From NCBI GenBank assembly GCA_023429135.1, contig JAEYWD010000066.1, forward strand, positions 1 through 30,266: a stretch of 30,266 bases of DNA. Reading direction: 5' to 3'. The notes below the pieces were generated by a model that saw only the letters and a list, made by a program, of their open reading frames with translations, searched no databases and was not told the origin of the DNA. The DNA is from Bacteroidota bacterium (GTDB lineage: Bacteria > Bacteroidota > Bacteroidia > Bacteroidales > JAAUTT01). The position numbers and the translations under genes are program-made. Positions 7,584-15,646 of this stretch are shown in pieces (the first letter of the stretch is position 1; each line of letters begins with the position of its first letter).

Positions 7584-9422
7584 TTACTGTTTCTTTATTT
7601 TACTTAGTTTAAGAGCATCTTTAAGATCGATTTTTTTATTTCCCAGGTATGATGTAATAAAAGCTCCTGGGATGTCTTCAGTTTCAACGAACTTTTTAGC
7701 CGCGGCTAGCGATGGTCCGGTAATAATGGAATATTTGTACCAACCATCTTCAAAGTTTTCTTCTACTTTCTCAACGCCTGAATATATGTGCTGAATATAT
7801 TTTTTATTAAGAGGGTTTTTAGCTGCAGCGATTTGCACCTTATAAACAAGGTTTTCTACATCATTTGAATTAATAATGGTATTTTGAGAAATGTTAGTGT
7901 TCAGAATCTGAATCCGCTTCCCGTTCAGGTACGCAATTACAAAAGCTCCAGGTATTTTAAGAGCGTCTCTCAGGTGACGTGCTTCGGCATAGGTTTTATA
8001 TTCGCCAATAGCATATTTGTACCAGTTATCTTCGTTTAGTTCTATAATCTTCATTCCACCTCTATAAATGTTTTTCAGCGATTTGGAATCCACCTGGATA
8101 CGACATGCAACAATTTGGACCCTGTATATGAATCCCTGTGCTATTGCATCTTCGGCTTGTTTCTGAACTATGGTTGGCTCAGCCTGGACAGCAGTGGCTT
8201 CTGTTGGCTTTTCCTTTTTGGCAGCAGTTGAAGTTTGTTTTGGAGTTGACTTTTTATCTCCATGTTTATTTGTTGCTTTTTCGGTTACTGGTTTAACTGT
8301 TTCCTTGTTTTGTGCAATATTTTTTTGTTCTGAGATTACTATTGCAGGTTCCTGTTGTTTTACACTTGTGTCGGCCGATGCTGCAGCAATCAGCTCAGTT
8401 GAATCTCCTTTCTTCTTTTTAAGGGAAGCTATTTCTTCGGGAGTAAACTGGTATTGGTTATAGCGTGTCCAGGCGGAACGTAATGAGTCAAAATCGCCAT
8501 AATTCAACTCCCTGAAATTAATAACATAGTTTTCAAATTTATTAGGGTACTTTTCTTCAAGAAACTTATTAAACTGATCTACCTGCTCTTCTTCAACTTC
8601 CATCATATTATATAAGCTTCCCGTGTCTTTTGGCGCCATTTTTTGTACAACGGGTGTTTCTGCTTGTTTTGTAACAAGCAATGGAGTTTCCTGGGCTTTA
8701 TTTGTTTTAGCTGTAACTTGTGGTTTAATAGTATCTTTTACAGCAGGTGAAGATATTACAATGCTGTCTTTTTTTTCTGCTTTTGGTGCTGGTAAGATAT
8801 TAGTATTCGTTGCATTTTTAGTAATTGAAAGAGTATCAGTTTTAGCGTTCTCATCACCTTCCTTTATTGAATCGTATGTAATTGGGTAATTGAGGTAAGC
8901 ATATAATACTTTCGTGAAAATATTTATGGCTTCCGATTCAAGTTTTTCAGCTTCTAAAATCTTCGAGAGTTTTTCGTTGGGATAAGCAATATCCTCGGCA
9001 ACATTCCTGGTTGATTTTGCGCTTCGGGCAATTTCATTCGCTTTATCTTCGAAATTTTTTATGGAAGGATTTATTTTCGAGTTTTTGTTTTCTTTCCAGA
9101 ATTTGTTAATGTTATCCTTAAATAAAGCAAGTAAATCGGCATTGGCTTTCTGATAAAACTGGGCAGCTTCAAGCCGTTTTAGAGTATACTTTTTTTCATT
9201 TTTTGCTTTTTCTTTGTCGGTATCCCCAGTGCTGTTTAAAATATTTGCTTCGTTCTCAAGATTTTTTCCTTTGTTGAAAACCACTTCAATTTTGTCAAGT
9301 GTTTTTTGATCGGATTTTATAAGCAAGGGCTTCAGATGACTAATGTTCACCTGAGAACTTGCTAGTTGAGACTGAGTGATATAAAGTACAAAAATGAAAG
9401 CTAATTTTATAACCTTGTACAT
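7584..9422 (-). CDS. Secreted protein with two C-terminal SPOR-like repeats
   Basis: 612 residues. A signal peptide covers about 1-23 (QLASSQ cleavage region). Residues 30-190 look helical and charged, with LEAEKLESEAINIF resembling repeat-like helices. A long Lys/Thr/Ala/Pro/Gln-rich linker spans about 200-430. Two related modules follow at about 431-503 and 526-600, each with a YRVQI or YKVQI strand, a WYKY motif and a PGAF-I-YL-G-K end. These look like SPOR-type domains, which in other bacteria bind denuded peptidoglycan glycan strands. As first gene of the Wza/Wzc operon it may anchor or place the export machine at the cell wall (inference). The signal peptide supports the ATG start. No lipobox is visible. 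Confidence 0.75.
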   Translation of the reverse strand: MYKVIKLAFIFVLYITQSQLASSQVNISHLKPLLIKSDQKTLDKIEVVFNKGKNLENEANILNSTGDTDKEKAKNEKKYTLKRLEAAQFYQKANADLLALFKDNINKFWKENKNSKINPSIKNFEDKANEIARSAKSTRNVAEDIAYPNEKLSKILEAEKLESEAINIFTKVLYAYLNYPITYDSIKEGDENAKTDTLSITKNATNTNILPAPKAEKKDSIVISSPAVKDTIKPQVTAKTNKAQETPLLVTKQAETPVVQKMAPKDTGSLYNMMEVEEEQVDQFNKFLEEKYPNKFENYVINFRELNYGDFDSLRSAWTRYNQYQFTPEEIASLKKKKGDSTELIAAASADTSVKQQEPAIVISEQKNIAQNKETVKPVTEKATNKHGDKKSTPKQTSTAAKKEKPTEATAVQAEPTIVQKQAEDAIAQGFIYRVQIVACRIQVDSKSLKNIYRGGMKIIELNEDNWYKYAIGEYKTYAEARHLRDALKIPGAFVIAYLNGKRIQILNTNISQNTIINSNDVENLVYKVQIAAAKNPLNKKYIQHIYSGVEKVEENFEDGWYKYSIITGPSLAAAKKFVETEDIPGAFITSYLGNKKIDLKDALKLSKIKKQ

Positions 9423-9585
9423 AGCTGAATGCTTGGGTTTTGCAGTTTAGTTTTTATAATTACCTAACCTTCTTTATTTAGTTTTTTACTTTATTCTATC
9501 GTACGAATTTGCATTCCTACAATAACTAATAATGAATTAATCAAATATACTTAAAATTACATCAAATCATAACATTCTAATAAAC

Positions 9586-9634
9586 AAAAAAGTGATACAA
9601 CTCACCTATAGATGATGATTTGCATCACTTTTTT
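9586..9634 (-). terminator. Terminator downstream of the flavodoxin gene
   Basis: Inverted repeat AAAAAAGTGAT (9586-9596) / ATCACTTTTTT (9624-9634). The stem can be extended with one mismatch (CAA/TTG). The loop is long, about 18-27 nt. A/T runs on both outer ends permit function on either strand. It sits about 24 bp past the flavodoxin stop and ahead of the polysaccharide export operon. Confidence 0.7.
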
Positions 9635-9657
9635 TGACTAAAATATTGTAGAAACAA

Positions 9658-10164
9658 CTATTTCAATTGCTGCTTCAATTCTTCAACCCATTTTTTTACC
9701 CTGGCAGAATTTTGAGTTGCCTGGTTCTCGAAATCAATTGCAAGTCCGGTAAATTGGTTCTGCCTTACTGCTTTCGATTTGTGAAAGTTATACCCTTCGG
9801 TAGAGGTATAACCAATTATTCGGGCTCCTCTTTTTTCAAGTAATTCGGTCATTAATCCTACGGCATCAAGGAAATTGTCGGGGTAACCTTTTTGATCTCC
9901 CAGGCCATAGAGCGCGTAAGTTTTGTCTTTTAAATCAAGTTCTTCCAGTATAGGTCCAAATTCATCCCAATAATTGGGTAGCTCTCCGTCGAACCAGGTG
10001 GGAACCCCCAGAATAGCAACTTTGTTTTTAAGAAATTCTTCTTCAGTCAGGGTTTCTGCGTTGATTGGTTCAAGGTCATCTGCTCCGAAAGCTTCTTTAA
10101 TTTTTTCGGCAACTTTTGCGGTTTTGTTCGAATTGAAACTGTATATCAAACTAATTTTTTCCAT
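9658..10164 (-). CDS. Flavodoxin with atypical FMN phosphate loop
   Basis: 168-residue low-potential FMN electron carrier of the long-chain flavodoxin type; cytosolic. The FMN-ring loops are clear: GVPTWFDGELPNYWDEF (Trp shielding the flavin) and ALYGLGDQKGYPDNFLDAVG. The C-terminal GYTSTEGYNF segment is typical. The phosphate loop at residues 9-15 reads SFNSNKT instead of the canonical [ST]xTGxT, so the usual Gly is replaced while the terminal Thr is kept. It follows the fused E1 gene by 11 bp, so it is the last gene of the 2-oxoacid dehydrogenase operon. Whether it takes electrons from that pathway is not known. Confidence 0.92.
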   Translation of the reverse strand: MEKISLIYSFNSNKTAKVAEKIKEAFGADDLEPINAETLTEEEFLKNKVAILGVPTWFDGELPNYWDEFGPILEELDLKDKTYALYGLGDQKGYPDNFLDAVGLMTELLEKRGARIIGYTSTEGYNFHKSKAVRQNQFTGLAIDFENQATQNSARVKKWVEELKQQLK

Positions 10165-10175
10165 TGTATCGCATT

Positions 10176-12218
10176 TTAATAATTCAATATTTCTTTTACA
10201 GCTTTTAAAATCTTTTCGGTACTCGGGAGAATTGCAGCTTCCAGAATTTTGTTAAAACCTACAGGAGTAAAAGTAGAGCCCAGACGTTTAACAGGAGCGT
10301 CGAGATACTCGAAAGCTTCATCAGAGATGATAGCAGCTAATTCGGCTCCAAAACCCGAAAATACTTTATCTTCATGAACAATCAAAACCTTGTTTGTTTT
10401 CTTTACCGAATTCAGAATAGTTTCCTTATCTAAAGGAATAAGCGACCTAAGGTCGATTACTTCTACTTCGGCTCCGTTTTCTTCTTTGGCCTTTTCAGCA
10501 GCTTCAACACACATGTGGGTTGTGTTGCCATAAGTGAGAATGGTAAGATCCTTTCCCGGAACACGTACACGTGCTTTTCCGAAAGGGACTTCGAAATCGT
10601 CGGGTACCACTGCTGAAGCTTTAGGATTATTGTACAGTGCCTTTGGTTCCAGGAAAAGTGTAAAGCCACGGGAGCGCATGCTTGTTCTTAAAAGTCCGGC
10701 GGCATCGTCGGCATACGAAGGATAAACAATGCGAACTCCGGGAAGATTTGATAATGAACCTTCTATTGTTTGCGAATGGTACATTCCTCCGCCTATATAA
10801 CCTCCCGATGCGAGTCGTACTGTTACATTGGGTACAAATTTTCCATTCGTCCGCCAGTAATCGTGTGTACATTCTACAAACTGTTCCATGGCTGGCCAGA
10901 AGTAGTCGGCAAACTCGGCACCTTCAACTACTATTCTGATTTTCTCGTTAAAACGACTCATGCCGTTGGCTGTTCCCAGAATAAAGTCTTCTGCTATAGG
11001 TGCGTTAAAAACCCGGTCTTTACCAAATTCTTTCTGCATTCCTTTGGAAACATTAAATATGCCGCCTTTTTCCTTGTTGGCGATATCCTGTCCCCAGATA
11101 TAGGTATCGGGATTGTGACGAAACTCGGCTTTCAGGGTTTCGTTTATGCCTTCAATCAATTTCCTGGGTTCACCTTTTTCGTTATGGAGGCCATCTTTAT
11201 ACTTTTGAGGTACATATGCTTCAGGCAAAACAAAGTTTGTAACAGAGGCGGGATCGGGATCCGGTGCTGCCAAACCTTTCTTATGAGCTTCTTTCACTTC
11301 AGCTTTAACCTGATCTTCTACCTGTTTTAGTTCTTCTTCGGTAAAACGGTTGTAACGGAGTAAAAGTCGGCGATATTTTGCCAGTGGATCGTATTCGGTA
11401 ACGTAATTCAGTTCGTTTTCGTCGCGGTAAAGATCGTGACGGTCGGAGTTTGAGTGGGAGTGAATACGTACACAGTTTGCCTGAACAATAGCCGGAATTT
11501 GGTTTTCGATCACAAATTGCTTGGCTTCGAACATGGTGTTCATCGAATCGAAAACATCTTTTCCATTGCAATAAAAGAGTTTGATGTTTTTGAATCCGGT
11601 GAAATTGTCGGCCACCTTCCGGTTTGCTGTCTGATCTTTTTTTGGTACGGAAATACCATAGCCATTATCCTGGAACACAAATATTACCGGCAGTTTTTCG
11701 TTGGAAGCTCCGTTGATGGCTTCGTAAACATAACCTTCGGAAACCGACGATTCGCCCTGAGAGCTGATAGATACACCTTTATGTTTATAGCGGTTCATGG
11801 CTCGTCCCACACCGGTTGCATGAAGGGCGTGATTTCCTGTTGCCGACGAAACATTGTGAATATTCCATTCGGGTTTTGCAAAGTGGTTCGACATGTGGCG
11901 ACCACCACTGGCAACATCATTTGCTTTCGAAATACCGTTGAAAATAACTTCGTCGGCGGTTAAACCTGCTGAAATACAGGTTAGCATGTCGCGGTAATAG
12001 GGAAAGAGATGATCGGTATTGCGGTCGAATACCTGTCCGATTGCTAGCTGAATTCCATCGTGTCCTGCATAAGGTGCGTGGTACGACCACCCGATTGCCT
12101 GACGTAAATAATTAGGTGCGCGGTCGTCCAAAGCGCGTCCAAGTACCATTAAATAATACCATTTCTTTAGTATCTCTTTGTCGGTGTGTTTAATACCAAA
12201 TTTTCTATCGTTATACAT
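10176..12218 (-). CDS. Fused E1 alpha/beta subunit of a 2-oxoacid dehydrogenase complex
   Basis: Thiamine diphosphate-dependent decarboxylase of 680 residues with both E1 subunits in one chain. The alpha part covers about 1-325: HAPYAGHDGIQLAIG, YYRDM, GGRHMSNHF, and the ThDP/Mg motif from QGESS at 154 to QDNGYGIS at 183-190. The beta part starts near 355: ETLKAEF, YIWGQDI, FNAPIAEDFILGTANG, EGAEFADYFWPAMEQFVE, and a C-terminal transketolase domain with VIDLRSLIPLD and HEDKVFSGFGAELAAII. The fusion is common in Bacteroidota. It is most like branched-chain 2-oxoacid dehydrogenase E1, but acetoin- or pyruvate-type substrates cannot be excluded. The E2 gene lies 10 bp upstream. No E3 (lipoamide dehydrogenase) gene is in the window. 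Confidence 0.92.
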   Translation of the reverse strand: MYNDRKFGIKHTDKEILKKWYYLMVLGRALDDRAPNYLRQAIGWSYHAPYAGHDGIQLAIGQVFDRNTDHLFPYYRDMLTCISAGLTADEVIFNGISKANDVASGGRHMSNHFAKPEWNIHNVSSATGNHALHATGVGRAMNRYKHKGVSISSQGESSVSEGYVYEAINGASNEKLPVIFVFQDNGYGISVPKKDQTANRKVADNFTGFKNIKLFYCNGKDVFDSMNTMFEAKQFVIENQIPAIVQANCVRIHSHSNSDRHDLYRDENELNYVTEYDPLAKYRRLLLRYNRFTEEELKQVEDQVKAEVKEAHKKGLAAPDPDPASVTNFVLPEAYVPQKYKDGLHNEKGEPRKLIEGINETLKAEFRHNPDTYIWGQDIANKEKGGIFNVSKGMQKEFGKDRVFNAPIAEDFILGTANGMSRFNEKIRIVVEGAEFADYFWPAMEQFVECTHDYWRTNGKFVPNVTVRLASGGYIGGGMYHSQTIEGSLSNLPGVRIVYPSYADDAAGLLRTSMRSRGFTLFLEPKALYNNPKASAVVPDDFEVPFGKARVRVPGKDLTILTYGNTTHMCVEAAEKAKEENGAEVEVIDLRSLIPLDKETILNSVKKTNKVLIVHEDKVFSGFGAELAAIISDEAFEYLDAPVKRLGSTFTPVGFNKILEAAILPSTEKILKAVKEILNY

Positions 12219-12228
12219 CTTCTCAATT

Positions 12229-13542
12229 TTAAATTGAACGGTTTATATCAAAATTCTCGAGATAGTCGGCAATTCTTCTTAAAAATGCCCCACCCAATGC
12301 TCCATCGACTACTCTGTGATCGTAGGTAAGAGATAAAAACATTTTATGTCTTACCGCAATAATATCGCCCGTGGGAGTTTCGACTACCGCAGGCTTTTTG
12401 GTAATATTACCTGTTGCAAGTATTGCAACCTGAGGCTGGTTAATGATAGGTGTTCCCATATCATTCTTGAATGTTCCGAAGTTCGAGATGGTAAAAGTAC
12501 CACCCTGAATATCATCGGGTCCCAGTTTGTTGTTGCGGGCGGAGTCGGCCAACCTGTTCATCTCTTTGGACAGGCCAAGGAGATTCAAATGATCAGCGTT
12601 TTTAACAACCGGAACAATCAGGTTACCCGTAGGTAAAGCAACGGCAACACCTATATTTACTTTTTTACGAAGTATTATCTTGTATCCATCCACTGAGGCG
12701 TTAACCTGTGGGAAATCTTTCAGCGCTTTTGCGGCAGCTTCGATAAATACAGGCATAAAGGTGAGTTTTTCTTTCTCACGAGCCTGGAATTCGTCTTTGA
12801 CCTTATTTCGCCAAAGCACAAGATTGGTAACATCGGCCTCGAGGAAATTAGTTACATGTGGCGCCACCTGTTTCGACATCACCATGTGGTCGGCAATTAA
12901 CCGGCGCATGCGGTCCATTTCAACAATTTCGTCTTCAGCATTCACTGATACCGATACTTTTGGCTTTTCAGCCGGTGCGGCCTGTGGTGCTTCAACAGTT
13001 TCTTTTTTTGGCTCAACCTGAGGTTTTGTCTGAGAAGCAGCTCCTTTTGATCTGTTTTCGATATAACCGATTACATCTTCTTTCCTCAGCCGTCCATTCT
13101 GCCCCGATCCCGGAAGAGATTCCAGTTCTTCGAGCGGAATATTTTCCTGTTTTGCAATATTTTTAACCAGAGGAGAATAAAAGCGTGATGACTTTTGAGG
13201 TTCCGATGCTTTTGCAGGTTGTTCTGCCTGCTTGGTTTCTGCAGGAGCAGCTTTTTCGGGTTCGTCTTTGTCCTGGGAAGGACTTTCATCACCACCACTG
13301 CCATCGAGTGATATGATGGCTATAACTTTTCCAACCGGAACAACATCACCTTCTTTGTAAAGAAGTTTGATAATTTTCCCTTCCACAGGAGAGGGAATCT
13401 CAGAATCTACTTTGTCGGTCGCGATTTCAAGCAGCGCATCATCTTCTTCGATCTGATCGTTTTCTTTTTTGAACCATTTTGTAATGGTTGCTTCGGTAAT
13501 ACTTTCGCCTAATTTAGGCATCACTATTTCAAACTGTGACAT
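12229..13542 (-). CDS. Dihydrolipoamide acyltransferase E2 of a 2-oxoacid dehydrogenase complex
   Basis: 437 residues. A lipoyl domain spans 1-80, with the lipoylation Lys44 in EIATDKVDSE. An Ala/Pro/Gln/Lys-rich flexible linker (about 83-118) leads to the peripheral-subunit-binding domain at about 122-163 (SPLVKNIAKQENI and GSGQNGRLRKEDV). A second linker and the CoA-dependent acyltransferase core (about 205-437) follow, with the catalytic His409/Asp413 motif DHRVVDG. Only one lipoyl domain is present, as in branched-chain E2 and many Bacteroidota E2s. It transfers the acyl group made by the fused E1 encoded 10 bp downstream to CoA. It is the first gene of the operon, with a perfect TAnnTTTG box just upstream. 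Confidence 0.94.
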   Translation of the reverse strand: MSQFEIVMPKLGESITEATITKWFKKENDQIEEDDALLEIATDKVDSEIPSPVEGKIIKLLYKEGDVVPVGKVIAIISLDGSGGDESPSQDKDEPEKAAPAETKQAEQPAKASEPQKSSRFYSPLVKNIAKQENIPLEELESLPGSGQNGRLRKEDVIGYIENRSKGAASQTKPQVEPKKETVEAPQAAPAEKPKVSVSVNAEDEIVEMDRMRRLIADHMVMSKQVAPHVTNFLEADVTNLVLWRNKVKDEFQAREKEKLTFMPVFIEAAAKALKDFPQVNASVDGYKIILRKKVNIGVAVALPTGNLIVPVVKNADHLNLLGLSKEMNRLADSARNNKLGPDDIQGGTFTISNFGTFKNDMGTPIINQPQVAILATGNITKKPAVVETPTGDIIAVRHKMFLSLTYDHRVVDGALGGAFLRRIADYLENFDINRSI

Positions 13543-13568
13543 ATCATTCTGTTTTTCAAAAGAATTCG

Positions 13569-13576
13569 CAAAGGTA
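13569..13576 (-). promoter_or_regulatory. Candidate Bacteroidota-type -7 box for the E2/E1/flavodoxin operon
   Basis: On the minus strand the sequence is TACCTTTG, an exact match to TAnnTTTG. It is 26 bp upstream of the E2 ATG, which would give a leader of about 20 nt. A TTTA 17 nt upstream is a weak -33 candidate. Such an 8-mer also occurs by chance in AT-rich DNA; the position is the main support. Confidence 0.55.
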
Positions 13577-13788
13577 CTAAACTTATTTTTATTTAAACTA
13601 TTTCTAAATTACATTAAACGTATACTCGTCCCTCTACTAACTACCAACTAAAATATTTTGTTCAACCAATAAGCTTAAAAGTTGAAATTTTTTTGTAAAA
13701 TTTAATTGGATTATTAAAGTAAATATCATGCTTATAGATTATTATAACCTTAAAATTTGTTTAACAATTCCGGGCCAATACAATAGAT

Positions 13789-14244
13789 TTATTTTCTTAG
13801 TTTTTTAATATCATCCGGTGAAACTTCAGGGCCTTTGTTCTCAAAAGAATTGGAAACATAATTAATGATTTGGGCAAGCTCTTTGTCCGATAAGAAATTC
13901 TGACTTGGCATCTGCTGATTATATTTCTGTCCGTGAACTTCAATAGGACCTCTTAAGCCAAACAACAGCACCTTTATAAAATCCTCTTTATTACCCGAAT
14001 TTACAGTGGGCGAGTTCCTTAACGGAGGATACATGCCCGGAACACCTGAACCATCGGTTTGATGACAAGCCATACAGTATTTCATATACAGCAGCTCACC
14101 GACTTTTTCCTTGTTGTTGGCCGATGCCTTTGTATTCTCTACCTCTTCAGGTGTTTGATAGGCTTTTTTATTACCACCCCCAGAACATGAAAACATAATA
14201 GCCAGAAAAACAGATGCAAACAGGTATTTTACAAAAACTTTCAT
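13789..14244 (-). CDS. Cytochrome c family lipoprotein
   Basis: 151 residues. A signal peptide ends in a lipobox MFSC (Cys20), followed by a GGG spacer typical of surface or periplasm-anchored lipoproteins. One class I cytochrome c domain is present: the haem site CMACH within YCMACHQTDGSGVPGMYPPLRNS, and a distal Met in QQMPSQNFLSDKELAQIINYV. The start is 3 bp after the stop of the PQQ-type dehydrogenase, so the two are co-transcribed. The natural inference is that this cytochrome accepts electrons from that dehydrogenase. There is no clear terminator downstream. Confidence 0.92.
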   Translation of the reverse strand: MKVFVKYLFASVFLAIMFSCSGGGNKKAYQTPEEVENTKASANNKEKVGELLYMKYCMACHQTDGSGVPGMYPPLRNSPTVNSGNKEDFIKVLLFGLRGPIEVHGQKYNQQMPSQNFLSDKELAQIINYVSNSFENKGPEVSPDDIKKLRK

Positions 14245-14247
14245 ATT

Positions 14248-15519
14248 TTAACCTTTATAAATAATTTTATATAACCGACCCTTTACCGAGTCTATAACAA
14301 GCAAGGAACCATCAGCTCCTTCAGCAACTCCACAGGGGCGGTGTTTGGCGTCGCCCGGACTTTTAACAGGACCTTCTCCTGCAAATTTGTCTGCAAAAAT
14401 TTCCCAATTCCCTGAAGGTTTTTCACCATAAAAAGGAACAAAAGCAACAAAGTAACCTTTTTGTTCCTGTGGGGCCCTGTTCCACGATCCATGGAAAGCT
14501 ATAAAGGCACCATCCTTATACTTTTCAGGGAAACTTTTTCCGGAGTGAAATATCAGATCGTTGGGTGCAATATGGGCAGGGAAAGCCATGATGGGTTGAT
14601 CTTTATCCTTACAACGTCCCTCTTCTTTTCCGTTTCCGCCATATTCGGGGTTAAGAAGCTTTTTCGACTGATTCTGATCATAGTAACAGTAAGGCCATCC
14701 AAAGTCGGCGCCATCTCTTACCTGGAAAAACTCTTCGGCAGGTAAGTCAACACTTTGACCTTCGGTGTAAAGGTCGGGCCAGAATTGAGAGAACTGGTCA
14801 CGCCCATGTTGCAAGCAATAAAGCTGATTTACATTGCTGTTCCAATCTACAGCCACAGCATTGCGGATTCCCGTAGCATAGCGGTGTCCGTTTTTTACCT
14901 GATCCTGGTTTTGAACATCAGCCTTAAACCGCCATATTCCGCCATAAAGTTCGAGCAAAGGGCAAGGGTCCATACCCTTTGTACCTGGTGTGCGGTCGGG
15001 ATCCTGACAAGCATTGGAAGGCGCTCCCACAGTAACATAAATATTTCCGGCATTATCGAAGGCGAGCGATTTTGTTTCGTGTTGATGTTCTGGAATAAAG
15101 CCTTTTGCAATCACTTCGTAATTAAGATCGGGAACAAGTTCACTTTCCTTTAACTTATACCGGACAATAATTGTGTCGGCTCCCACATAGAGATAGCCAT
15201 TGTGAATTCCAATTCCGGTACCGGAAAAAGGTCCAAAATACTTTATCATATCAGCCTTCCCGTCCTGGTCGGTATCCCGGAGTCCAACCACTCCTCCGCC
15301 ATTTTTGACATTGCGGAGCGATACATAAATATCGCCATTGCTGTTTACCACAACATGGCGGCCTTCGCCCAGTGAATCGGCAATAATCTGACCTTCGAAA
15401 CCCGTAGGTAAACTAATGCCTGCATTACCCTGTTTGTTTTGATTGTTGGAGCAGGAGGTGAATACCAATAATCCGAGGTAAAAGAACGAGAACCGAGTGT
15501 AGGTTTTAATTGTTTTCAT
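14248..15519 (-). CDS. PQQ-dependent sugar/sorbosone dehydrogenase-type lipoprotein
   Basis: 423 residues with a lipobox VFTSC near residue 23, so membrane-anchored and extracytoplasmic. The body is a six-bladed beta-propeller of the glucose/sorbosone dehydrogenase family. Visible landmarks are GEGRHVVVNSNGDIYVSLR, GLRDTDQDGKADMIKYFG, GTGIGIHNGYLYVGAD, EHQHETKSLAFDNAGNIYVTVG, YATGIRNAVAVDW, LQHGRDQF, DFGWPYCYYD and FHGSWNRAP. The family oxidises aldoses or aldehydes using PQQ. The catalytic His and the Arg contacts (HQHETKS, GIRN) look present. The ORF is open to a TTG at 15531, but the ATG at 15519 starts the signal peptide cleanly. No PQQ biosynthesis genes are in the window, so PQQ may be scavenged. 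Confidence 0.87.
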   Translation of the reverse strand: MKTIKTYTRFSFFYLGLLVFTSCSNNQNKQGNAGISLPTGFEGQIIADSLGEGRHVVVNSNGDIYVSLRNVKNGGGVVGLRDTDQDGKADMIKYFGPFSGTGIGIHNGYLYVGADTIIVRYKLKESELVPDLNYEVIAKGFIPEHQHETKSLAFDNAGNIYVTVGAPSNACQDPDRTPGTKGMDPCPLLELYGGIWRFKADVQNQDQVKNGHRYATGIRNAVAVDWNSNVNQLYCLQHGRDQFSQFWPDLYTEGQSVDLPAEEFFQVRDGADFGWPYCYYDQNQSKKLLNPEYGGNGKEEGRCKDKDQPIMAFPAHIAPNDLIFHSGKSFPEKYKDGAFIAFHGSWNRAPQEQKGYFVAFVPFYGEKPSGNWEIFADKFAGEGPVKSPGDAKHRPCGVAEGADGSLLVIDSVKGRLYKIIYKG

Positions 15520-15646
15520 CTGATTATTCAATTAGCGATTAAAATTTTCACCTTAGGAAACATTCAAGCCATGCATTAGTTCAAAACAGAGGAAACTTAA
15601 ATTGGGGACTGTCGTAAAAAAGGCAGATCTAAAAGACACTCCCCGA

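Noticed and set aside
8170..8889. Hydrophobic open frames antisense to the SPOR-repeat gene (8170-8463, 8623-8889)
   Set aside because: They mirror the Lys/Thr/Ala/Pro-rich linker codons read backwards, which gives Val/Phe/Ser/Ala runs; not real membrane proteins.
9423..9585. Promoter of the polysaccharide export operon
   Set aside because: I looked for a TTTG/TAnnTTTG pair upstream of 9422 on the minus strand and found no convincing one.
10770..11330. 186-codon open frame opposite the fused E1 gene
   Set aside because: It lies wholly antisense to a well-recognised enzyme, shows no family motif and looks like a composition shadow; the same holds for 11454-11963.
14755..15153. 132-codon open frame antisense to the PQQ-type dehydrogenase
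   Set aside because: The opposite strand encodes conserved propeller motifs; no promoter or known motif supports it.
15602..15646. TTG-initiated extension of the unknown lipoprotein
   Set aside because: It would bury the signal peptide behind 15 charged residues; the ATG at 15647 is right for a lipoprotein.
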